Below are positions 20,712 to 29,837 of a DNA stretch of 39,337 nucleotides, piece by piece. How positions within the stretch are numbered: position 1 is the stretch's first letter; every line of letters starts with the position of its first letter. The notes under the pieces were generated by a model. It was given only the letters and a program-made list of their open reading frames with translations, had not been told where the DNA came from and made no database searches. Source of the DNA: Nocardia veterana NBRC 100344 (lineage in GTDB: Bacteria > Actinomycetota > Actinomycetes > Mycobacteriales > Mycobacteriaceae); NCBI RefSeq assembly GCF_000308855.1, contig NZ_BAGM01000085.1, positions 1-39,337 of the forward strand. Reading direction: 5' to 3'. Position numbers and translations under genes: made by a program.

Positions 20712-21568
20712 GCGTGTCGTTCCCGCAGCGCCGGCGCGAAGAAATCGGCGAGGCCGCGGGCGACTCGGCCCGGCGCGTTCTCGGTCGGAATGTGGGCGGC
20801 GGCCGGAATCCGGATGAGGGTCGACTCGGGTATCTCGGCGGCGTATCGCTCGGCGTACTCGATCCGCTCGAAGCGGTCGTCCTCGCCCCAGATCAGCACC
20901 GTCGGAGTCGAGCTACGACGCAACGCGGGCACCAGCTCGAGGGTGTAGCGACTGTCGGCGGCGGCGACCATGGCCAGCCACGAGCGGCGGACCCGGGGAT
21001 CGGTCCACGGCTCCAGATACTCGGCGACGAGTCGATCGGTGGCCGCCCCGGCCAGATCGGCGGTGACGGCGCGCCGGCGGGCCGCGAGCAACTCCTCGGC
21101 CGTAACCGCCGCGGCGACCGCCGGATCCCGGAACCGGGTCACGTGGGGGGCGGGCCAGGAGTCGTAGGCGACCGAGTTGACCAGCGCCAGCCGGGACACC
21201 GCCGACGCGTCGCGGGCGAGCAGATGCTGCGCGACCGCACCACCGATATCGTGCCCCGCCAGTGCGATCGGGCCGGGCAGTCGCAGCGCGGAGACAAACC
21301 GCAACACCCATTCCGCGAGGGCCGGGACGGTCGCGGTCTCGGGCGTGAGCTCACCGCCCGAGCGGCCCAGACCCGGGAAGTCGACGGCGATGGGGCGCAA
21401 CCCGGCCCGGGCGAGATCGCCGAGCACGGGCAGCCAAACCCGGCTCCAGTACGTCCCGTGCAGCAGCACCACCGCCGGGCCGGAGTGCCCCGCGGTCAGG
21501 TAGCCGGCCGGCTCACCGTCGACCCGCACTGTGCTGCGCCGGATTGTCGTCGTTTCGGTTGCGCTCAT
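20708..21568 (-). CDS. Alpha/beta hydrolase with an Asp nucleophile
   Basis: A 286-residue alpha/beta hydrolase. The oxyanion region is LLHGTYWSR (35-43), the nucleophile elbow is AGHDIGG (104-110) with D107, the acid lies in GEDDRF (228-233), and the catalytic His is H259 in AAHIPTENAP. An Asp nucleophile is typical of epoxide hydrolases and haloalkane or haloacid dehalogenases rather than esterases, which use Ser. The substrate is unknown. M. tuberculosis has a haloalkane dehalogenase gene (Rv2579) next to Rv2578c, but divergent from it; here the hydrolase lies upstream on the same strand, 31 bases before the radical SAM gene. The ATG at 21568 is the start. Confidence 0.85.
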   Translation of the reverse strand: MSATETTTIRRSTVRVDGEPAGYLTAGHSGPAVVLLHGTYWSRVWLPVLGDLARAGLRPIAVDFPGLGRSGGELTPETATVPALAEWVLRFVSALRLPGPIALAGHDIGGAVAQHLLARDASAVSRLALVNSVAYDSWPAPHVTRFRDPAVAAAVTAEELLAARRRAVTADLAGAATDRLVAEYLEPWTDPRVRRSWLAMVAAADSRYTLELVPALRRSSTPTVLIWGEDDRFERIEYAERYAAEIPESTLIRIPAAAHIPTENAPGRVARGLADFFAPALRERHA

Positions 21569-21656
21569 GGGACCACTGTGGCCTGGGCACCGGGCCCGCG
21601 ACGAGAGTCCGACACGACATCCCCGGGTAGTTTCCTGCCAGGATCCGGACGGGACC

Positions 21657-22649
21657 TCAGGCCATACTGCTCGCCACCGAGGGCACCGGCTCGCCCTTGT
21701 AGAAGGCGATCAGATCGCGGACGGTCTCCTCGGTCGGCCGCGGCCGGTAGCCGAGTTCGGTCCGGGCCTTGGTGCCGTCGATTTCGGGCGCCGACAGCAA
21801 CGCACCCATCGCCGCGCGGGATACGCGGTCGCTGCCCAACATCTTTCCGATCGGTTCCAGCACCGGCAGCGCCCCCGAGATCACCTTCGCCGGGATCGCG
21901 AACCGCGGGCCACGCTTGCCGTTGACCTGCGCGGCGAGCTGCGTCACCGCCAGCATCGTGACCATCGATCCGGACAGGAGGTAGTTCTCGCCGGTGCGGC
22001 CCCGTTCGCCGGCGAGGATGAGACCGGTCGCCACATCGCGCACATCGACCAGATCGAATCCACCGCCGATCATCACCGGAACCCGGCCGCGCGCCGCATC
22101 CCAGAGCGTGGTGTTGATCCGGGAATCGGAATGGTCGACCGGTCCGTAGACGCCGGTCGGGTTGCAGATCACCGCATCGAGACCCCGATCGATCACCGAT
22201 CGCAGTTCCACCTCGCCCTGGAATTTCGAGCGGTCGTACACCGGCAGGGCCGGATCGGTCGAGCGCGGCGCGTTCTCGTCGATGCGGCCGCCGCAGCTGT
22301 ACTGGTTGAACGCGTGGATGGAACTCGCGTGGACCATCCGGCGGGCACCGACCGCCAGCGCGGCTTCGGCGACCACCCGCACCCCTTCGGTGTTCACCCG
22401 CCAGGCCAGCTCGTTGCGATGTTCGAGAGTGATCACCGCGACCAGGTGGTAAACGACTTCGGCACCGGCCAGGGCCGAACGCATCGACGCCGGATCGAGT
22501 ACATCGCCGGCGACCCAGGTGATCGCCGGGTCCGTCGCGCCGGTGGGCCGAACCCGGTCGATGGCGGTCACCTCGTGACCGCGCTCCACCAGCTGGTGGA
22601 GCAGATTCGTGCCAAGGAAGCCGGCTGCGCCGGTGACTGCGACCTTCAT
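21657..22649 (-). CDS. NAD-dependent epimerase/dehydratase-family protein (extended SDR)
   Basis: A 330-residue extended short-chain dehydrogenase. The NAD-binding motif is TGAAGFLG (6-13), the active-site serines are S109/S110 in VHASSIHAF, and the catalytic pair is Y138-x3-K142 in VYDRSKFQGE. Sugar epimerases, dihydroflavonol reductases and 3-beta-hydroxysteroid dehydrogenases share this fold, so the substrate is open. Two adjacent KstR-type operators (22662-22675 and 22679-22692) lie directly before the start, which favours a role in sterol or lipid breakdown. The ATG at 22649 opens MKVAVTGAAG; the frame is open further out but that part crosses the operators. It is divergent from the EspC-like gene. 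Confidence 0.88.
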   Translation of the reverse strand: MKVAVTGAAGFLGTNLLHQLVERGHEVTAIDRVRPTGATDPAITWVAGDVLDPASMRSALAGAEVVYHLVAVITLEHRNELAWRVNTEGVRVVAEAALAVGARRMVHASSIHAFNQYSCGGRIDENAPRSTDPALPVYDRSKFQGEVELRSVIDRGLDAVICNPTGVYGPVDHSDSRINTTLWDAARGRVPVMIGGGFDLVDVRDVATGLILAGERGRTGENYLLSGSMVTMLAVTQLAAQVNGKRGPRFAIPAKVISGALPVLEPIGKMLGSDRVSRAAMGALLSAPEIDGTKARTELGYRPRPTEETVRDLIAFYKGEPVPSVASSMA

Positions 22650-22661
22650 GCGACGAGAATA

Positions 22662-22675
22662 TAGAACCCGTTCTA
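22662..22675. promoter_or_regulatory. KstR-type operator 1 of the epimerase promoter
   Basis: TAGAACCCGTTCTA fits TNNAACNNGTTNNA exactly and has perfect inverted arms TAGAAC/GTTCTA. It ends 12 bases before the epimerase ATG on the minus strand, a position from which a bound repressor would block transcription. Confidence 0.68.
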
Positions 22676-22678
22676 ATT

Positions 22679-22692
22679 TGCAACAAGTTCTA
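22679..22692. promoter_or_regulatory. KstR-type operator 2 of the epimerase promoter
   Basis: TGCAACAAGTTCTA also fits TNNAACNNGTTNNA exactly. Its centre is 17 bases from that of the first operator, so two dimers would sit about one and a half helical turns apart. Confidence 0.62.
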
Positions 22693-22727
22693 GTTTTGTG
22701 CACTCGAATCGCGTCGGCCGGGTCGGC

Positions 22728-22733
22728 TATATT
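22728..22733 (+). promoter_or_regulatory. Possible -10 element for the EspC-like operon
   Basis: TATATT, an AT-rich hexamer in a GC-rich region, lies 88 bases upstream of the EspC-like start. No good -35 hexamer is seen, so this is tentative. Confidence 0.3.
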
Positions 22734-22821
22734 GAGGCCCAGCCCAGCCTCCGGTCGCCCGGTCGCGAGGCTGGTTCGACGTTGACGAGAAGTTGACCAC
22801 GATGATTGGGGGGCAGATTCG

Positions 22822-23145
22822 ATGAGCGATCTCACCGCCGACCAGAGCGCGATCACCGCGTTCGGGGCGACGCATCAGAGCATTGCGGCCGAAATCGCCG
22901 GCGCGGCCAATATGGACACCGCGACGCATGTGGCCGCGATGACGCCGGTTTTCGGACTCATCGGCGCCGACTACCTGGCCATGTTCGCCGCGGCCCAGGT
23001 GCTGCACTGCAGTGATGTCAACGATCTGTCGGCCAAATGTAATCACTTGGGGCAGTCCGCATTCGGCACGGTGGCGGTCCTCGGTGACACCGACGACGCC
23101 GCCTCCGCGGCGCTCGGCGCCATCGGCAACGGGATCGGAGGCTGA
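22822..23145 (+). CDS. EspC-like type VII secretion target (DUF2580)
   Basis: A 107-residue, Ala-rich, helical protein with the look of the ESX-1 secretion-associated EspC/DUF2580 family: an N-terminal helix (MSDLTADQSAITAFGATHQ), the central segment MTPVFGLIGADYLAMFAAAQ and a final helix ending in GNGIGG. There is no classical signal peptide, as expected for type VII substrates. A canonical YxxxD/E signal is not obvious. It starts at the ATG at 22822 after a GGGGGG ribosome site and is followed after 3 bases by the EspA-like gene, so the two products probably act as a pair. In M. tuberculosis EspC and EspA depend on each other for export. No ESX core gene is in the window. Confidence 0.78.
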   Translation: MSDLTADQSAITAFGATHQSIAAEIAGAANMDTATHVAAMTPVFGLIGADYLAMFAAAQVLHCSDVNDLSAKCNHLGQSAFGTVAVLGDTDDAASAALGAIGNGIGG

Positions 23146-23148
23146 TCG

Positions 23149-24810
23149 GTGCACACCCTCGGTTCCGGCGCCGACAGCGGCGTCATCGCCGCCCCGGCCG
23201 TACCCGCCGCCGATCCCGCGCCGATCGCGCCGGCCGCCCCGGCTCCGGTGCCCGATGCCACCCTGACCCAGGCCGCCCAGCAGGGGCCTTTCCCGGATAT
23301 CCCGCTGCCGCAGCTTCCGGCCGACATCCCACCGGCCGAGGCGCCGGCCTTCGTCACGGCCCGGAAAGAGTTCGAGGACAACGGTTCCGGGCACGGCATC
23401 GGCGCACCGCATCTACCCGGCGCCGGGGCCCCCGGTCCCGCCGACTCCCATTCCGGCCTGCTGGGCGATACCGCCTCGCCCCTCCTCGGCGCCGGTCACG
23501 ATGCGCTGAATCAGGCCGCAGCCGTGGTCGGCGGCGTCCCCGGCGCGCAGAACGTCCTCGACGGCGCCCACGCGGCGCTGAATCAGGCGCCTGCCGCGCT
23601 CGGCGGTGCCGCCGGTGCGGTCCAGCAGGCCGCCGCGCCCGCCGCCGCGGCGCTTCCGGCGAACCTTCCCCCACTGCCGGCCGATCCGGTGGCCGCGCTG
23701 ATGAGCGGGATGGCGTTGCCCGCGCTACCGGGGATCGACCTACTCTTCAAACCGTTTCTCGATCTGCTGTCGAGTTTCGGCACCGGTGTGCTGGGCGCAT
23801 TGAATCCGGCCGAGCTGCTCAGCCAGTCCTCACAGGTCATCCAGAGTGCCATGCAGATCGGCATGGGAGCGATGAAATCGGTCGAGCAGGTCTGGCAAGG
23901 CAAGGCCGCCAACAGCGCACAGAGCGCCGGCCAGCAGGCACAGGCCCAGGGCGCCGACGCCAGCCAGCGCGGATTCGACATCTCCCGGCTGACCGACGAG
24001 GCCGCCGCCGTGGTGCAGCGCGGCAACGTGCAGTTGACGGCGGTCGCGCAATCGTTCGCCGCTCAGGCCTCCGCCCTGGCGCCGGTCATCCTGACCCCGC
24101 CCGCCCAGGCCACTCTGCTCGCGACCGCCACCGAACATCTCGGCCAGGCGGTCACCATCGTCAACGCGACCCGCGGCGAATTGGGCGGCTACACCGGGCA
24201 ATTGGCGAATGTGGTGAATCAGCTCGCGGGCCAGTACGCACCGCAGGCCGCCGACGCCGCACAAGCGGTGGCGCAGAACGTCGGCCAGCCGATCATGGAA
24301 CAGGCGCAGAGCCTGCTCTCCGGCGGGGCCGATACCCAGGCGGCCGGTCTCGGCGATCTCAGCAGCTCCGGGTTGTCCGGCGGGGCCTCCACGCACGCCA
24401 GTGCCTTCGGCGGTAACGGCGCGCATCCCGGTTCGCTCGGCAGCGGGGCGGGCGGCGGACTCGGCGGCCTCTTCGGCGGAGGCACCGCCGCGGGTGGCGG
24501 TGCATCGGCCAAACCCGGGCTCGGTTCCGCGGTTCCCGGTTCGCGCCCCGGTATCCCCGGTATGCCGTTCGGTCCGGGCATGCCGGGAACCCCCGGACAG
24601 GTTCCGGGGTCCGGCTTCCTGGGCGGCGGCACCCCGGCCGCGGCGGGCCAGCGCAATACCGACGAAGAACGCGGCCGCACCGTCCAGAACTACCAGAGCC
24701 CGACCGGCAACAGCGATCTCACCGGCCCGCTGGGCGAGACCACTCCCGAGGTGATCGGTCAGACCCACTCCGACGAGATCATCAGCGATTACGAGAACGA
24801 CCAGCTCTGA
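23149..24810 (+). CDS. Large Ala/Gly/Pro-rich ESX-associated protein (EspA/EspB-like)
   Basis: A 553-residue protein coupled to the EspC-like gene. Residues 1-100 are Pro/Ala-rich; 105-165 hold two imperfect repeats around HDALNQA and HAALNQA; 185-370 are helical, with a W-x-G motif at 249-251 (VWQGKAANSA) as in WXG100-type helical hairpins; 390-500 are Gly-rich and probably flexible; the C-terminus is acidic (HSDEIISDYENDQL). The layout resembles EspA or EspB, secreted partners of ESX-1, but sequence identity cannot be measured here. The GTG at 23149 follows GGAGG. A strong hairpin ends the operon at 24841-24872. Export by a type VII system encoded elsewhere is the inference. Confidence 0.7.
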   Translation: MHTLGSGADSGVIAAPAVPAADPAPIAPAAPAPVPDATLTQAAQQGPFPDIPLPQLPADIPPAEAPAFVTARKEFEDNGSGHGIGAPHLPGAGAPGPADSHSGLLGDTASPLLGAGHDALNQAAAVVGGVPGAQNVLDGAHAALNQAPAALGGAAGAVQQAAAPAAAALPANLPPLPADPVAALMSGMALPALPGIDLLFKPFLDLLSSFGTGVLGALNPAELLSQSSQVIQSAMQIGMGAMKSVEQVWQGKAANSAQSAGQQAQAQGADASQRGFDISRLTDEAAAVVQRGNVQLTAVAQSFAAQASALAPVILTPPAQATLLATATEHLGQAVTIVNATRGELGGYTGQLANVVNQLAGQYAPQAADAAQAVAQNVGQPIMEQAQSLLSGGADTQAAGLGDLSSSGLSGGASTHASAFGGNGAHPGSLGSGAGGGLGGLFGGGTAAGGGASAKPGLGSAVPGSRPGIPGMPFGPGMPGTPGQVPGSGFLGGGTPAAAGQRNTDEERGRTVQNYQSPTGNSDLTGPLGETTPEVIGQTHSDEIISDYENDQL

Positions 24811-24840
24811 CTCTCGGCGCCGGCCGATATCCCGACAGCC

Positions 24841-24872
24841 CGTGGCCCGGACCGCACTCGGTCCGGGCCACG
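24841..24872 (+). terminator. Strong hairpin terminator after the EspC/EspA-like operon
   Basis: CGTGGCCCGGACCG at 24841-24854 pairs perfectly with CGGTCCGGGCCACG at 24859-24872, a 14-pair stem with a CACT loop, 30 bases after the stop codon. There is no T-tract. Confidence 0.8.
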
Positions 24873-24921
24873 TCGCGTCCTGGCCCCGGCGTCGCTCCGA
24901 CCCCCGGCCCGGTCGAAATAT

Positions 24922-24935
24922 TAGAACAGGTTCAG
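24922..24935. promoter_or_regulatory. KstR-like half-conserved operator
   Basis: TAGAACAGGTTCAG matches TNNAACNNGTTNNA except at the last base. It lies 113 bases before the F420-dependent oxidoreductase start, upstream of a second, closer palindrome, and may be an auxiliary site. Confidence 0.35.
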
Positions 24936-25000
24936 AACCCTGCGGGTCGACCGAACTCGGGACAGCGCACCGCCTATCCGACTAGGATCGCGTCAACAAC

Positions 25001-25014
25001 TAGAATCTGTTCTA
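25001..25014. promoter_or_regulatory. KstR-like operator of the F420 oxidoreductase gene
   Basis: TAGAATCTGTTCTA sits within the palindrome CTAGAATCTGTTCTAG (25000-25015). It has one mismatch to the KstR consensus (AAT for AAC) but perfect outer arms. It ends 34 bases before the start codon. Confidence 0.5.
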
Positions 25015-25048
25015 GTTTCATATCGGCAATACCCCGAGAGGACCACCG

Positions 25049-25918
25049 ATGCGTTTCACCTACGCGGAGGCGATGACCGACCCGGCGCATTACATCCCGC
25101 TGGCCCAGGCCGCGGAGGCGGCCGGGTTCCACAGCATGTCGATCGCCGACAGCATCGCCTATCCCGCGGAATCGGACTCGACCTACCCGTACACCCCGGA
25201 CGGTTCCCGCGAATTCCTCGACGGCAAGCCGTTCATCGAGGCCTTCATCCTGTCGGCCGCGCTCGCCGCCGCCACCACGACACTGCGCTTCACGCCGTTC
25301 GTGGTGAAGCTGCCCATCCGCCCGCCGGTGCTGGTGGCCAAGCAGGCCGCCTCGCTGGCCTATCTCAGCGGCAACCGATTCTCGCTGGGCGTCGGCATCA
25401 GTCCGTGGCCGGAGGATTTCGAGATCATGGGCGTGCCGTTCGAGCGCCGGGGCAAGCGGATGGACGAGTGCATCGAAATCGTCCGCGGGCTGTCGCGCGG
25501 CGAGTACTTCGAATATCACGGCGAGTTCTACGACATCCCCAAGATCAAGATCACCCCCGGCGCCACCGAACATCTGCCGATCCTGGTCGGCGGGCACAGC
25601 GACGCCGCGCTGCGGCGCGCGGTCCGGCTGTGCGACGGCTGGATGCACGCCGGCGGTGATCCGGAGGAACTCGATCGCATGCTGGCGCGGTTGAACGAGC
25701 TGCGCGCCGAGCGGGATTCCTCGACGCCGTTCGAAATCCACGCCGCATCGATGGACGCCTACACCGTCGACGGCATCAAACGTCTCGAGGACAAGGGCGT
25801 CACCGATGTGATCGTCGGTTTCCGTTACCCGTACGTGGCCGGGACCGATACCGAACCGCTCGCCGACAAGATCGCGCATCTGCAGCGGTACGCGGACTCG
25901 GTGATCGCGAAGGTCTGA
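25049..25918 (+). CDS. LLM-class F420-dependent oxidoreductase
   Basis: A 289-residue protein of the luciferase-like monooxygenase fold. Family signatures include RFTYAEAMTD at the start, the strand-loop PPVLVAKQAASLAYLSGNRFSLGVGIS (given here only by its ends, PPVLVAKQAA and FSLGVGIS) and PILVGGHSDAALRRAVRLCDGW. Actinobacterial members of this kind use coenzyme F420 rather than FMN, which is an inference for this one. The substrate is unknown, but the KstR-like palindrome 34 bases upstream suggests sterol or lipid metabolism. A good ribosome site, AGAGGA, precedes the ATG at 25049. It converges on mdh with 14 bases between the stops. Confidence 0.87.
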   Translation: MRFTYAEAMTDPAHYIPLAQAAEAAGFHSMSIADSIAYPAESDSTYPYTPDGSREFLDGKPFIEAFILSAALAAATTTLRFTPFVVKLPIRPPVLVAKQAASLAYLSGNRFSLGVGISPWPEDFEIMGVPFERRGKRMDECIEIVRGLSRGEYFEYHGEFYDIPKIKITPGATEHLPILVGGHSDAALRRAVRLCDGWMHAGGDPEELDRMLARLNELRAERDSSTPFEIHAASMDAYTVDGIKRLEDKGVTDVIVGFRYPYVAGTDTEPLADKIAHLQRYADSVIAKV

Positions 25919-25932
25919 CCGGCGGCGCCCGC

Positions 25933-26991
<1,059 letters not shown>

Positions 26992-27107
26992 CTAACGATC
27001 CGCACGGCACGGATCGCATCGCCGTGAGCAACCAGACAGCTCCGTCGAGTCGGCCCGGCCGGCAGGCGAATTCGACGCGCCGGCGGCGGCCACCGCCCCC
27101 CACACGG

Positions 27108-27138
27108 CGAGGGCACCGCCTCGTCGGCGGCGCCCTCG
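27108..27138 (-). terminator. Hairpin terminator after the small secreted-peptide gene
   Basis: CGAGGGCACCGCC at 27108-27120 pairs with GGCGGCGCCCTCG at 27126-27138 with one internal mismatch and the loop TCGTC. It lies 10 bases beyond the stop codon at 27149. Confidence 0.7.
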
Positions 27139-27148
27139 TTTCGGCCGG

Positions 27149-27331
27149 TCAGAGACACACGACGACGCTGCCGAAGCTGAGGCAGACCGCGACCGAACCG
27201 ACCTGCGTCGCGGTCGGAGTGGAGGCGGAGGCCGGAGCGGTCGTGGCGGCCGTGGCCGCCGGGGCAGCGACGGCACCGAGTGCCACGGCGATGGCGGCAC
27301 CCGCGGCCGCCCTGCGAACTGTGATAGGCAT
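27149..27331 (-). CDS. Small secreted peptide with a repeated GSVxVCL motif
   Basis: A 60-residue pre-peptide. The N-terminus is basic (MPITVRRAAAG), a hydrophobic Ala/Val stretch follows, and a likely signal peptidase site lies near APAATA at about residues 23-28. The mature peptide of about 30 residues is Thr/Ser/Ala-rich and ends in GSVAVCLSFGSVVVCL, in which the heptapeptide GSVxVCL appears twice. The two cysteines could form one disulfide. An AAGGG ribosome site lies seven bases before the ATG at 27331 and a hairpin follows the stop, so the gene has all normal signals despite its size. I do not recognise a named family. It is a separate unit upstream of mdh. Confidence 0.7.
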   Translation of the reverse strand: MPITVRRAAAGAAIAVALGAVAAPAATAATTAPASASTPTATQVGSVAVCLSFGSVVVCL

Positions 27332-27657
27332 GGCGCACCCTTCGTTCGAACTACTTTCTTCCTGGAAATACTTGCGATCTCAGTGTTCGCTGGGATCCGG
27401 TGTAATTCCAGACATGAAAGTGTCAAGCCGTCACGGGTTCCGATACCAGACTGGTCACAGGCCCAAGTCAACCGGCCGAGCCGGTCGCGAGCAGGGACGC
27501 CGAAAGGTAGCCGACCGGGGCGAATGACTCGTCCGGCCGGCGCGCGACACCGCGACCGGCCGTTACCGAATCGTTCACCGGATCGGACTGCGAATGCCGC
27601 GCGCCGGCCCGGACGGGGCGCATCCCGGGCGACCGGCCCGACGCCGACCGCGGATCG
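27332..27657. other. Intergenic region upstream of the small secreted-peptide gene
   Basis: No gene is supported here. On the minus strand TTGACA occurs at 27426-27421, about 90 bases before the secreted-peptide start, but only a poor -10 (TACACC, 27404-27399) lies at the right spacing. A small inverted repeat ACCGGC-CGA-GCCGGT lies at 27471-27485. Base composition from 27332 to about 27440 is clearly more AT-rich than nearby genes, as expected for promoter DNA. Confidence 0.5.
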
Positions 27658-28314
27658 TCAGGCGGCGTCGCGGCTGAGCGCGGCGATATCGCTGTCGCTG
27701 AGCCGGACCGGCTGCACGATGTCCCGGGCCCGCACCAGTTGCACGGCGCGATAGAGCGGCCGATCCGCCAGGCCGGCATCTCTGGCCTCGGCCCGGAGCT
27801 GCCCGACCAGCAGCCCGGAGAGCGCGAGCGCGGCCGCCAGTTCCGCCGCGGACAGCGCATCGGCGAGGCTGCGCAGGCCGAGAATGTGCAATTCGCGACC
27901 GCTGCCGGCATCGGTGTACATGGCCAGCGGCACGGTCTGGGCGCGACCACCCGCGGTGATCCGCACCACGATGCGGCTGAGCCGGCCGGGATACACCAGC
28001 ACCTCGACACCGCTGGCGTCGGCGATGTCGAGCCGTCGCCGTCCCAGCGCGGTACGGGCCTCGAGCACGGTGCCCGCCAACCACATTCGACGCCGCCGGA
28101 CAACGAGCGCGTAGATCGCGGTCGGGGCGCCGATCACCCCGCCGACGAGAACGCCGACCGGCCAGCCGGCCACCCATCCGACCACCAGTCCGACGACCAC
28201 CCCGACCCCGACCGCACCGAGCGCGAGCCGCCGCAACATCGGCGCGTACAGCTCGGGCGCGATCAGATCGAGGCCGACCGGTTGCGGCGCCGCGGAGTTC
28301 GACGACTCGTTCAC
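27658..28314 (-). CDS. Membrane protein of unknown function
   Basis: A 218-residue protein with a hydrophilic N-terminus, two hydrophobic segments at about 31-48 (LALGAVGVGVVVGLVVG) and 51-70 (GWPVGVLVGGVIGAPTAIYALV), an Arg-rich turn (VVRRRRMW) and a cytoplasmic domain of about 140 residues. The soluble part holds strands such as LDIADASGVEVLVYPG and IVVRITAGGRAQTVPLAMYT, then Ala/Leu-rich helices. The layout is like small PH-like-domain membrane proteins, but I cannot name a family. The start is uncertain: GTG at 28314 gives MNESSNSAAP, while the frame stays open to a GTG at 28368. It lies 80 bases after hisS on the same strand. Confidence 0.7.
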   Translation of the reverse strand: MNESSNSAAPQPVGLDLIAPELYAPMLRRLALGAVGVGVVVGLVVGWVAGWPVGVLVGGVIGAPTAIYALVVRRRRMWLAGTVLEARTALGRRRLDIADASGVEVLVYPGRLSRIVVRITAGGRAQTVPLAMYTDAGSGRELHILGLRSLADALSAAELAAALALSGLLVGQLRAEARDAGLADRPLYRAVQLVRARDIVQPVRLSDSDIAALSRDAA

Positions 28315-28394
28315 GCGCCCGCGACCGCCACCCGGCCGGGCCGCCACGTGGAAACATCTGTGCGGCACGGCATCCGAGACATGATCGAACCGTA

Positions 28395-29672
28395 CTACGA
28401 TCGCTCGCCCAGCGCGGCCGACACCTGCGCCACGACCTCCGCGAGCGGGATCTGACGCTGGTCGCCGGTGCCGAGATCCTTCAATCCGATCTGCTCCTCG
28501 GCCAGATCGCGATCGCCGAGTACCAGCGCGAACGCCGCGCCGGAACGGTCGGCCGCCTTCATCGCGCCCTTGACCCCACGCCCGCCGTAGGCGAGATCCA
28601 CCCGGATTCCGGCGGCGCGCAGCTGCGCGGCGACCACGACCAGCCGCGCCATCGCCGACTCGCCCAGCGGCACACCGAAGACGTCGACCCGCGCCGGGTC
28701 GCCGGCGGTCTTCCCCTCGGCCTGCAGGGCCAGCAGGGTCCGGTCCACACCGAGCCCGAAGCCGATCCCCGAGAGCGGCTGGCCGCCGAGTTCGGCCATC
28801 AGGCCGTCGTAGCGGCCACCGCCGCCGATCCCGGATTGTGCCCCCAGACCGTCGTGCACGAATTCGAAGGTGGTCTTGGTGTAGTAATCCAGACCGCGCA
28901 CCATGCGCGGGTTGACCACATACGGCACGCCGAGCGCGTCCAGATGGCCGAGGACCTGCTCGAAGTGCGCCTTCGCCGAATCCGACAGGTGATCGAGCAT
29001 CAGCGGCGCGTCGGCGGTCAGCTCCCGGACCTCCTTGCGCTTGTCGTCGAGCACCCGCAGCGGGTTGATCTCCGCACGACGGCGGGTGTCCTCGTCCAGG
29101 GGCAGCGCGAACAGGAATTCCTGCAGCAGCTCCCGGTACTGCGGCCGGCAGGTCTCGTCACCGAGCGAGGTGATCTCGAGCCGGAATCCGTTGAGCCCGA
29201 GGCTGCGGAAACCCGCGTCGGCGACGGCGATCACCTCGGCGTCCAGCGCCGGATCGTCGACCCCGATGGCCTCGACGCCGACCTGCTGCAGCTGCCGATA
29301 GCGTCCGGCCTGTGGCCGCTCGTAGCGGAAGAAGGGGCCCGAATAGCACAGCTTGACCGGCAGCTGCCCGCGGTCGAGTCCGTGTTCGATCACCGCGCGC
29401 ATCACCCCGGCGGTGCCTTCCGGCCGCAGCGTCACGCTGCGGCCGCCGCGATCGGCGAAGGTGTACATCTCCTTGGTGACCACATCGGTCGATTCGCCCA
29501 CGCCCCGGGCGAACAGCGCCGTGTCCTCGAAGACGGGCAGCTCCACATGTCCGTATCCGGCCAGGCGCGCGGCGCGCACCAATCCGTCCCGCACGGCGAC
29601 GAACTCCGCCGAGGCGGGCGGCACATAATCCGGAATCCCTTTCGGGGCGGTGAAGCTGCTGGTCTTGGTCAC
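28395..29672 (-). CDS. hisS: Histidyl-tRNA synthetase
   Basis: A class II synthetase that charges tRNA-His. It has 425 residues. Motif 1 begins after [11 protein letters not shown]; motif 2 is [19 protein letters not shown]; the histidine-specific loop is [13 protein letters not shown]; motif 3 is [13 protein letters not shown]. The C-terminal anticodon-binding domain starts near [10 protein letters not shown]. The start is the GTG at 29672, read from [12 protein letters not shown]; the open frame reaches 30155 but that part overlaps the divergent cyclophilin gene. In M. tuberculosis hisS and ppiB are also neighbours, with one gene between them. Confidence 0.97.
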   Translation of the reverse strand: MTKTSSFTAPKGIPDYVPPASAEFVAVRDGLVRAARLAGYGHVELPVFEDTALFARGVGESTDVVTKEMYTFADRGGRSVTLRPEGTAGVMRAVIEHGLDRGQLPVKLCYSGPFFRYERPQAGRYRQLQQVGVEAIGVDDPALDAEVIAVADAGFRSLGLNGFRLEITSLGDETCRPQYRELLQEFLFALPLDEDTRRRAEINPLRVLDDKRKEVRELTADAPLMLDHLSDSAKAHFEQVLGHLDALGVPYVVNPRMVRGLDYYTKTTFEFVHDGLGAQSGIGGGGRYDGLMAELGGQPLSGIGFGLGVDRTLLALQAEGKTAGDPARVDVFGVPLGESAMARLVVVAAQLRAAGIRVDLAYGGRGVKGAMKAADRSGAAFALVLGDRDLAEEQIGLKDLGTGDQRQIPLAEVVAQVSAALGERS

Positions 29673-29837
29673 AATGGTCCAGTTTCCCCCACCCGGCAGC
29701 GGCAAGTCCAACCGGTTACCCCGGCCCCGGGCCGAGCTGGGCGATTGTACGGAACGATCCGGGGAAGTTAGGCGTCGTCTCAGGAACTGATGGCACACTC
29801 TTATGCCGATAAGCAACCGACACGGGAGGACCGGGTA

